In this document: in pieces, positions 8,739-15,593 of the stretch | Numbering within the stretch: position 1 is the stretch's first letter | How the letters are laid out: every line of letters begins with the position of its first letter | Source: Paracoccus cavernae | Lineage (GTDB): Bacteria > Pseudomonadota > Alphaproteobacteria > Rhodobacterales > Rhodobacteraceae | Direction of reading: 5' to 3' | Assembly: GCA_030410095.1 (NCBI GenBank) | Contig: JAUFRC010000001.1 | Coordinates: 74,501 to 138,500 of the forward strand | Length of the DNA stretch: 64,000 bases | Notes under the pieces: generated by a model | The model's database searches: none | What the model was told of the DNA's origin: nothing | Seen by the model: the letters and a program-made list of their open reading frames with translations, nothing else | Position numbers and translations under genes: made by a program

Positions 8739-10501
8739 ATGAAACTCAACATTCGCAAGCACCTGCTGATCGCGTCGACCGCGCTGATCGCCTGCGTTCC
8801 GGCGGCTTTCGCTCAGAGCGTGCTCGACAGCTACACCCCGTCACCAGCGAAATGCTGTCCAACCCGCCGAAGGGCGACTGGCTGCAGTGGCGCGGCGACT
8901 ATGCCAACACCGGCTTCTCGGGCCTCGAGCAGATCAACAAAGAGACCGTCCAGAATCTGGAACTGGCCTGGGCATGGCCGATGGCCGATGTCGGCATTCA
9001 GGAAACCGTTCCGCTGATCCATGACGGCGTGATGTTCCTGCAGACCTCGAACGGTATCGTCGAAGCGCTCGACGCGAAATCGGGCGACCTGCTCTGGACG
9101 TACCGCCATGTGCTGCCGGAAATGCCGAGCTCGTGGTCCTATCAGGCCAACCAGGCACGCCGCCAGAAGAACTCGATCTCGCTGGCAGGCGACAAGGTCA
9201 TTCTGACCACGCCGGACGCCAAACTGGTCGCTCTGGACGTGAAAACCGGCAAAGTCGCTTGGGACAAGCAGGTTCTCGACTGGGAGAAAGGCTACTCCTA
9301 CACGATCGGTGGTCTGGTCGTCGAAGACAAGATCATCACCGCGATCTCGGGCTGCTCGATCGCCGGCACGGCCGGCGGCTGCTACATCATGGCCCACGAC
9401 ATCAACACGGGTGAAGAGCTGTGGCGCTTCAACACCATCGACGATCCGGAAAACCCGGCCCAGCAAGAGAGCTGGGGCGAAGTTCCGCCGGAAAACCGTT
9501 GGGGCGGTACGCCGTGGACCACGGGCTCCTATGACGCCGAACTCGGCCTGACTTATTGGGGCGTCGGCATGCCCGGTCCCTATGCGGAGCTGATCCGCGG
9601 TTCGGGCGACGGCGACGTGCTTTACACCAACGCGACCGTTGCGCTGGACGTCAACACCGGCAAGCTGAAGTGGTACTACCAGCACCTGCCGCAGGACAAC
9701 TGGGACCTCGACAGCCCGTTCGAGCGTATCCTCGTCGATCAGGAAGTGGACGGCAAACTCCACAAGATGCTGATCTCGGTTCCGGGCAAAAACGGCATCG
9801 CCTTTGCGCTCGACCGTGAAACCGGCAAATACCTGTGGTCGAAAGAGACCGTGTTCCAGAACGTCGTGACCAAGATCGACGAAGACGGCAAGGTCCACAT
9901 CAACAACGATCTGGTCCCGACTGCTGTCGGTCAGGCCGTCCACGTCTGCACCTCGGTTTCGGGTGGCAAACTGTGGCAGGTCGGCTCCTACAGCCCGATC
10001 ACCCAGACCTACTATGTGCCGCTGACCGAGGCCTGCAACGACGTGACCCCGACCCAGTCGGAATTCACCGCAGGCAACGCTGTCGGTTCGGTCAAGTTCG
10101 GCCCGCGCGTTCTGCCGGAAGGTCAGGACAAAGCCGGTCTGTTCGAGGCGCTCTCGATCAACCCGGTTCAGGGTGACCACCTCTGGCAGCACCGTCAGCG
10201 CGAAGCGCCGACCTCGTCGGTTCTCGCAACCGCAGGCGGTCTGGTCTTCGGCGGCGACGCAGCCCGCTATGTTAAAGCCTTCGACGACAAGTCGGGCGAA
10301 GTTCTGTGGCAGCAGCGTCTGAACGCGCCGATCGGCGGTTCGCCGGTGACCTATGAAATCGACGGCGAGCAGTATCTGGCGGTTCCGACCGGCTACTCGA
10401 ACTCGGCTTCGTCGATCTCGTCGGCCTTCCCCGAGACCCCGCTGCCGAACGGCAACGGCAACTCGATCTTCGTGTTCAAGCTGAAAAGCGACGCGAAATA
10501 A
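8739..10501 (+). CDS. PQQ-dependent dehydrogenase (sorbose/sorbosone or alcohol dehydrogenase-like), one frameshift
   Basis: Periplasmic quinoprotein of about 587 residues with an eight-bladed propeller. After the signal peptide (cut after AFA) come the start motif DWLQWRGDYANTGFS, repeated Ala-x-Asp-x-x-Thr-Gly propeller motifs (ALDAKSGDLLW, ALDVKTGKVAW, ALDRETGKYLW) and the WGGTPWTTGSYDAE segment. The likely catalytic Asp lies in DNWDLD, about residue 321. The vicinal Cys-Cys disulfide of methanol dehydrogenases is absent; SWSYQANQARRQ takes its place. One C is lost in a C-run near 8842, so only the first 34 residues are out of frame. Closest relatives by eye are the Ketogulonicigenium-type sorbose/sorbosone dehydrogenases; the substrate is not certain. 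A hairpin follows at 10524. Confidence 0.88.
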
Positions 10502-10523
10502 GGCCCGAGCGGCACGACACTGA

Positions 10524-10543
10524 AAAGGGGCTTCGGCCCCTTT
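10524..10543 (+). terminator. hairpin terminator with UUCG loop after the PQQ dehydrogenase
   Basis: AAAGGGGC, loop TTCG, GCCCCTTT forms a perfect 8-bp stem with a very stable tetraloop, 22 bases after the dehydrogenase stop. The U-run is only three bases, so termination may be partial and let some transcripts continue into the binding-protein gene at 10567. Confidence 0.7.
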
Positions 10544-10566
10544 GCAAAGAGGAAAGGACCCGGAGA

Positions 10567-11403
10567 ATGTTGAAACTGCTGATGGCGGGGCTGATCGGCC
10601 TTGCGGCGACAACGGCGTCTTTCGCGCAAAGCTACGGCGTTCCGGCAGAGCTTTTGAAGAACACGCGGCGCATGGACGGCGACAAGCTTCAGGTCTGCGT
10701 CGACATCACCGGCAAGCTGCAGGCCTTCGACCGTGCGGTCGCCACCGCCCTTGCCGAGGCGCTGTTCCTCAAGCCCGAATTCCACGAGGGTTTCGGCGGC
10801 TATCCGACCAGCGGCGAGGGCTTTCTCGACGAATTGCAGATCGCGATGACCAATAGCTGCGACGTGATGCTGGGGATGACGGTGCAGGAGAACTCGCCCT
10901 ATCCCGAATGGGCGGTGCTCAGCCGGCCCTATGTCAGCCTGCCCTATATGCTGGCGGTCAAGGACGATTACAAAGCGCTGACCGACATCCCGAAAAGCCG
11001 CAAGCTCGGCACGGCCCTGTCTTCGATGGGCGAGCGGGTCTTCATCACCTGGAACCAGCAGCAGCCCAAAGAGCAGCGCTTCATCCGGCTGCCTTATGCC
11101 GATATGGATCTGATGACCAAGCGCGTGGCGGACGGCTCGATCGCCGGCATGGTGATCTGGCAGCCGGTCTTTGCCGAGCTGCAAAAGAGCAATCCCGAGG
11201 CGGCAGGCCTTCACACCATTCCACTGGCACCGGTTCCCGACACGGTGACGCGGGTGGGCATTCTGATGAAGGCGCGCGACAGCTATCTGCGGAGCCAGAT
11301 CGACGAGGCGATCGACGCTTTGGTCGAAGACGGCACCATTGCCGCGATCATGGAGGATTTCGGCTATACCGGCACGGCAGGCGACGCCAAGGGCGTCCAG
11401 TAA
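10567..11403 (+). CDS. quinoprotein dehydrogenase-associated substrate-binding protein (MoxJ/XoxJ-like)
   Basis: Intact 278-residue exported protein with signal peptide MLKLLMAGLIGLAATTASFA. The family-3 binding-protein fold shows LQVCVDITGKLQAFDRAVATALAE near residue 42, CDVMLGMTVQEN, LSRPYVSLPYML and a C-terminal IMEDFGYTG. Proteins of this group (MoxJ, XoxJ, TIGR03871-like) sit beside PQQ dehydrogenases and are thought to assist activation, cofactor or metal loading, or binding to the cytochrome, not amino acid uptake. GGAG precedes ATG 10567. It follows the hairpin at 10524, so its level probably depends on read-through. Confidence 0.85.
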   Translation: MLKLLMAGLIGLAATTASFAQSYGVPAELLKNTRRMDGDKLQVCVDITGKLQAFDRAVATALAEALFLKPEFHEGFGGYPTSGEGFLDELQIAMTNSCDVMLGMTVQENSPYPEWAVLSRPYVSLPYMLAVKDDYKALTDIPKSRKLGTALSSMGERVFITWNQQQPKEQRFIRLPYADMDLMTKRVADGSIAGMVIWQPVFAELQKSNPEAAGLHTIPLAPVPDTVTRVGILMKARDSYLRSQIDEAIDALVEDGTIAAIMEDFGYTGTAGDAKGVQ

Positions 11404-11466
11404 GCCCATAGGACGCGCGGCGGGGCCGGTTGGCTCCGCGCGCGTGCGCGCGGCCCGCGCCGCGCC

Positions 11467-12081
11467 TCAGACGAGCTTCAGCGCGCGCACCAGCGGCGAG
11501 ACATCGGGAAACCAGCCCAGAACGACGATGACCGCCGCAAGCGCCATGCCGACACCGGTCAGCTTGCGGTAACGCTTGTCGAGCGCGGGCCAGATCGCGG
11601 GCAGGGTGGTTCCGAGCAATAGCCCCGGCAGCGGCAGCATTCCCAATGCGACCGAGCCGACCAGCGTGAATTGCAGTGTCTCGATCGTGGCCAGCACCAT
11701 ATAGCCCGCCGTGCGCGGCAGGGCCTGATGGAGAGGCGCCCGCACCAGATCGAGCAGCGGCACCAGCGCCAGCAGGATCGCGAAACTCGCCAGCACGGCG
11801 ACCAGCGGGCGAAGCCGCGCGCGCGTCCTTGCGGACGGGGCGGTTTTGGCAAAGCGCAGCGGCTCGATCCAGCTCATGCGGAAAGCGATCGACAAGAAAA
11901 CGCCCGAAAGCAGCAGGTGGCTAAAGGGGCTGAAGCCCGCGCGACCCTCGTCATGCGCCCGCCGGTCGCCCATCACCCGCAAGAGCAGTCCGAGAATGCC
12001 GCCCTGAAGGCCGGCATAGATCAGCGCGGCGGCAATGCGGCGCAAGATCTCGGGCATGGTCAGATCGTAAAGGAATACCAT
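11467..12081 (-). CDS. conserved membrane protein of unknown function
   Basis: Intact 204-residue protein with five or six hydrophobic segments and short basic loops. No catalytic or cofactor motif is visible, and I do not recognise the family. ATG at 12057 is an alternative start 24 bases in. It is convergent with the quinoprotein locus and divergent from the TRAP operon, and seems monocistronic. The overall pattern resembles small permease-like or YIP1-like membrane proteins, but this is only an impression. Confidence 0.7.
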   Translation of the reverse strand: MVFLYDLTMPEILRRIAAALIYAGLQGGILGLLLRVMGDRRAHDEGRAGFSPFSHLLLSGVFLSIAFRMSWIEPLRFAKTAPSARTRARLRPLVAVLASFAILLALVPLLDLVRAPLHQALPRTAGYMVLATIETLQFTLVGSVALGMLPLPGLLLGTTLPAIWPALDKRYRKLTGVGMALAAVIVVLGWFPDVSPLVRALKLV

Positions 12082-12383
12082 TTCATCATTCCGGCAGGGC
12101 GAGGGCAGAGGAGGGTCGCCATTGCGGCCCGCGCGCCCTCATGCGCCCAAGCGGCGCCGCTGTCCACCTTTCGTCCCTGTCGCAGAAGGGGGCTTCTGCC
12201 CTGTAACAGGTGAAAACCGGCATTCGGGCCGGTGCCGCTCCGCCGCACGAGATCGCGCGCGGCACGCATGATTCGTTCCCCGATCTGCTTCAATGGCGCA
12301 GCAATCTGCTATCGTTTTGGGCAGGGCGAGCAATCTTTTCCCAGAGAAATCAGCGGTTGTATCCGATGGGATGCATAAAAAAG

Positions 12384-12422
12384 TTGACAGAAATAAGTCT
12401 TGCACGCTTAGTTTATGCAAGA
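12384..12422 (+). promoter_or_regulatory. promoter and dyad operator of the TRAP operon
   Basis: A perfect TTGACA (-35) lies at 12384-12389. The best -10 with 17-base spacing is the weak CTTAGT at 12407. An inverted repeat TCTTGCA-11-TGCAAGA spans 12398-12422 and covers the -10 and start region. This is the geometry of a repressor site. No regulator gene is adjacent, so the controlling protein is unknown. The remaining bases from 12082 to 12383 show no gene. Confidence 0.5.
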
Positions 12423-12445
12423 AGAATACAAGGAGGAGGTGGATT

Positions 12446-13078
12446 TTGTCCGCACAGGATAAGACGCCCCAAGAGGAGGGGTCCGGCACCGCGAGGGCTT
12501 GGGCCAATGGAATAACCGCATTGTCGCAGGGGTTGCTGCGGGTCGAAAAGACGCTCTCGGGTGTATTCATGACCCTGCTCCTCGTGCTGATCCTGCTCAA
12601 TGTCGTGACGCGTTTCCTGAAAATGCCGATCTACTGGATCGACGAGGCCTCGATCTTCACGATGGTCTGGCTGGGTTTCATCGGCGCATCGGTCATGACG
12701 CGGCTGCGCATCGACTTTGCGGTGACGCTGCTGGCCGACCAACTGCCGCCGCGCGGCGTGGCCTTCATGCGCGCGGTCGCGACCGGCATTTCGCTGTGTT
12801 TCGCGGTGGGTTTCGTGGTGATGTGCTGGCTGTGGATGGACCCGCTCGGGATAGCCTCCTTCGGCTTCGACCCCAAAGCCTATGCCGCCGAGACCTTCAA
12901 CTTCCTCTATACCGAGCGCACCCAGACGCTGGAGTGGCCGACCTGGGTCGTGAACCTGATCCTGCCGATCTTTGCGGTGACGCTGACGATCCATACCGCT
13001 GCAAACCTGCTTGAAGACACCGGCCTTGCCGCCAAACGCGTGCAGATCCCGCTCACCACTGCCGAGGAGGCCGCCTGA
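12446..13078 (+). CDS. TRAP transporter small permease (DctQ-like)
   Basis: Membrane subunit of a tripartite ATP-independent periplasmic transporter, about 210 residues with four membrane segments. Family features: an N-terminal cytoplasmic part, the TRF-like start of helix 1 (LNVVTRFL), then IYWIDEASIFTMVWLGFIGASVM with the conserved Trp and Glu. The frame is open far upstream; I choose TTG 12446 because AGGAGGAGG lies 5-10 bases before it, whereas no earlier start has a ribosome site. Its TGA overlaps the ATG of the large permease. It has a longer loop between helices 3 and 4 than minimal DctQ. Confidence 0.85.
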   Translation: MSAQDKTPQEEGSGTARAWANGITALSQGLLRVEKTLSGVFMTLLLVLILLNVVTRFLKMPIYWIDEASIFTMVWLGFIGASVMTRLRIDFAVTLLADQLPPRGVAFMRAVATGISLCFAVGFVVMCWLWMDPLGIASFGFDPKAYAAETFNFLYTERTQTLEWPTWVVNLILPIFAVTLTIHTAANLLEDTGLAAKRVQIPLTTAEEAA

Positions 13079-14340
13079 TGTTTTCCTTCGGCGCATTCGT
13101 TTTCCTGATGCTGATCGGCCTGCCGATCTCGATCGTGCTGTGCCTCACGGCGGTCGCCTATATCCTGCAAAGCGACAATACGGTGCTGTTCGCATCCTTT
13201 CCGACGCAGATGTTCACGGGGCTCGACAGCTACGGGCTGATCGCGATCCCGCTGTTCATCCTGATCGGCGAGGTCATGAACGGCGGCGGCATCACGCGGC
13301 GCATCATCGATATGGCGATGGCCTTTGTCGGCGCGATGAAGGGCGGTCTGGCCTATGTGAACCTGCTGGCGAATATGTTCGTGGCCTCGATCCTCGGTTC
13401 GGCGGCGGCGCAGGTCGCGCTGATGTCGCAGATGGTCGTCCCCGAGATGGAGCGCGCGGGCTACGACAAGACCTTTGCCGCCGGCCTGACCGCCTATGCG
13501 GGGATGCTGGGCCCGATCATTCCGCCCTCCATCATGTTCGTGGTCTATAGCGTCATGGCGCAGGTGCCGGTCGGCACGATGCTGGCGGCGGGGATCATTC
13601 CGGGCGTGATGCTGACGGTGGCCTTTTGCGTGATCATCGCGCTGATGGGCTATGTCTACAATTACCCGCGCGGGGCGAAACTGCCGATGCGCGAGCGCGT
13701 CTCGATCACGCTCAAGGCACTGCCGACGCTGTTCATTCCGCTGATCATCGTCGGCTCGATCCTGACCGGCCTTGCCAATCCGACCGAGGCCGCCGCGATG
13801 GGCGTCATCGCCGCCGTTCTGGTCGGCTGCCTCGTGACGCGCGATCTCAAGCTTGCGCAACTGCCCAAGATGTTCGTCAAGGCGGGTGTGCTGTCGGCGG
13901 GCATCCTGTTCCTGATCGCTGCTGCTGCGGTGTTCTCATGGGTGCTGGTCTACGGCATGGTGCCGCAGCGCGTTGCCGCATGGATCCAGACGGTCGCGAA
14001 AGACCCGATCACCTTCATGCTGCTGGTCAACGTCATCTTGCTGGTCATCGGCACCGTCATCGACGGCGCGCCGGGGCTGATCATGACCGTGCCGATCCTG
14101 CTGCCGATCGCGACCGAGGTCTACGGCATCGACCCCGTCCATTTCGGCGTCGTCGCGGTGATCAACCTCGTCCTCGGCTTCCTGTCGCCGCCGGTCGGGC
14201 TGAACTTCTTCGTCGCGGCCGCCGTGACGGGGGCCAAGCCGGGCAAGATGTTCATCGTGACGCTGCCCTTCTTCTTCATCAGCTGCATCATTCTGGTGCT
14301 GTTGTCGATCTTCCCCGTCCTTTCGACCTTCTTCGCATAA
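13078..14340 (+). CDS. TRAP transporter large permease (DctM-like)
   Basis: Intact 420-residue membrane protein of the DctM/SiaM family, with about twelve hydrophobic segments. Characteristic stretches are YGLIAIPLFILIGEVMNGGG, GPIIPPSIMFVVYSV and HFGVVAVINLVLGFLSPPVGLN. The last two contain the Pro-Pro helical breaks at the sodium and substrate sites. It carries out sodium-coupled import of an organic acid delivered by the binding protein at 14368. ATG overlaps the previous stop. It is one of the few genes here with no frameshift. Confidence 0.93.
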   Translation: MFSFGAFVFLMLIGLPISIVLCLTAVAYILQSDNTVLFASFPTQMFTGLDSYGLIAIPLFILIGEVMNGGGITRRIIDMAMAFVGAMKGGLAYVNLLANMFVASILGSAAAQVALMSQMVVPEMERAGYDKTFAAGLTAYAGMLGPIIPPSIMFVVYSVMAQVPVGTMLAAGIIPGVMLTVAFCVIIALMGYVYNYPRGAKLPMRERVSITLKALPTLFIPLIIVGSILTGLANPTEAAAMGVIAAVLVGCLVTRDLKLAQLPKMFVKAGVLSAGILFLIAAAAVFSWVLVYGMVPQRVAAWIQTVAKDPITFMLLVNVILLVIGTVIDGAPGLIMTVPILLPIATEVYGIDPVHFGVVAVINLVLGFLSPPVGLNFFVAAAVTGAKPGKMFIVTLPFFFISCIILVLLSIFPVLSTFFA

Positions 14341-14367
14341 GCAACAATCCAACCAACAGGGTTCATC

Positions 14368-15360
14368 ATGGCCATCAACCGCCGTACTTTCATGTCGACC
14401 GCCGCGCTCGGTGCGGGTTTCGCGCTCGCCGCCCCCGGCCTTGTTCGCGCGCAGGACACCAAGGTCTTCCGCCTTGGTATCGCGACGCCCCCGGCCATCC
14501 GTGGAACAATGCCGCCGAAGCGATGGGCAAGCGCCTCTCCGAGGAAACCCAAGGCCGCCTCTCGGTACAGGTTTTCCTCGAACCAGCTCGGCAACGAGGC
14601 GGCGATGCTGCAGCAGATGCAGTCCGGTGCGCTCGACATGGGCTGGATCATGACCGCCGAGCTCGGCTCGCGCATCCCGCAGGTCGCGGCGATCAACGCG
14701 CCCTGGCTCGTGCCCTCGACGGAAAAAGTCGCGGCGCTGGTGCGTGATCCGGTCGCGCTGAAGCTTCTGGACGTGCTTCCTGCCGAGACCGGCACCATCG
14801 GTCTGGGCTACGGCATCACGACCCTGCGCGTGGTTTTCACCGGCAAGGAAACCAGCAGCATCGCCGATATCAACGGCATGAAGCTGCGCATCAACACGAC
14901 GCCCGCCTATCGCGATTTCTATCAGCTTCTGGGCGCCGCCCCGACCCCGATCCCGACGCCGCAAGTCTTCGACGCGATGTCGAACGGTCAGGTCGACGGG
15001 CTCGAGGCCGATCTCGATCTGTCGTGGAACCAGCGTTACGACAAAGTGTCCAAGACCATGCTGCGCCTGAACGCCTTGTTCATGCCCTGTGTCGCGCTTG
15101 TTTCGGCACGCGGCTGGAAAAACGTGGCCGAGGCCGACCGCGAGCTGATCTCCCGCCTGATCCGCGAAGAGCTGGACAAGCAGATCGACACCACCGTCGC
15201 CAACGAGGCGACCCTGCTCCAGAACTTCAAGGACAGCGGCATCAAGGTCGTGGATGTCGACATGGACAACACCGCCGAGATCATCAAAGCCTATGACGAG
15301 ATCTGGCTGCCCAAAGCCCCGATCCTCGCCGAACTGCGCGAGGCAGCGGCCAAGCTGTAA
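14368..15360 (+). CDS. TRAP transporter substrate-binding protein (DctP-like), two internal frameshifts
   Basis: Periplasmic binding protein of about 330 residues. The signal peptide begins with the twin-arginine pattern INRRTFM. The ligand-binding Arg of TRAP proteins is expected in GMKLRINTTPAYRDF, about residue 175, followed by EAMSNGQVDGLEADLD-type sequence. The frame runs unbroken from 14368 to 15360, but residues about 43-69 only make sense one frame over (GHPWNNAAEAMGKRLS). Two shifts near 14490 and 14573 cancel each other, so a naive translation gives a false internal segment. GGGTTCATC precedes the start. The terminator at 15412 closes the operon. Confidence 0.87.
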   Translation: MAINRRTFMSTAALGAGFALAAPGLVRAQDTKVFRLGIATPPAIRGTMPPKRWASASPRKPKAASRYRFSSNQLGNEAAMLQQMQSGALDMGWIMTAELGSRIPQVAAINAPWLVPSTEKVAALVRDPVALKLLDVLPAETGTIGLGYGITTLRVVFTGKETSSIADINGMKLRINTTPAYRDFYQLLGAAPTPIPTPQVFDAMSNGQVDGLEADLDLSWNQRYDKVSKTMLRLNALFMPCVALVSARGWKNVAEADRELISRLIREELDKQIDTTVANEATLLQNFKDSGIKVVDVDMDNTAEIIKAYDEIWLPKAPILAELREAAAKL

Positions 15361-15411
15361 GCGTACGGCCCTTCCGTCCATGCGGAGGAGGGCGGGCGAC
15401 CACAGACCGGA

Positions 15412-15436
15412 AGGGCGCCCGCGCGGCGCCCTTTTT
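15412..15436 (+). terminator. intrinsic terminator of the TRAP operon
   Basis: AGGGCGCC, loop CGCGC, GGCGCCCT, then TTTT. The 8-bp GC-rich stem followed by a U-run, about 50 bases after the DctP stop, is a canonical rho-independent terminator. Confidence 0.85.
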
Positions 15437-15593
15437 CATTGGCGGTTCCCGTGGCGTCCTGCTGCGGGAGCCGCGAGGAATTTCCTTAAAATTCTATCTG
15501 GTAACCGCGAATTAGCGGGCTTTCTGCTAGCCCGATGACAGAGGCGGGCCGCAAGAACACAGGCCATGCCCGAAATGTCTGTGCGGGTGCGGA

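Noticed and set aside
9700..9710. Asp-x-Asp as proof of a lanthanide-dependent enzyme
   Set aside because: Comparable sequences occur in calcium-dependent quinohaemoprotein alcohol dehydrogenases, so it is kept only as a question.
8831..10612. 593-codon minus-strand open frame opposite the PQQ dehydrogenase
   Set aside because: Rich in Arg, Asp and Val as expected from the complementary codons; no recognisable motif, while the plus strand is an unmistakable quinoprotein.
14490..14573. Unusual Lys/Arg/Ser-rich insert in the TRAP binding protein
   Set aside because: One frame over, the same DNA encodes the normal family sequence (GHPWNNAAEAMGKRLS); two frameshifts cancel out.
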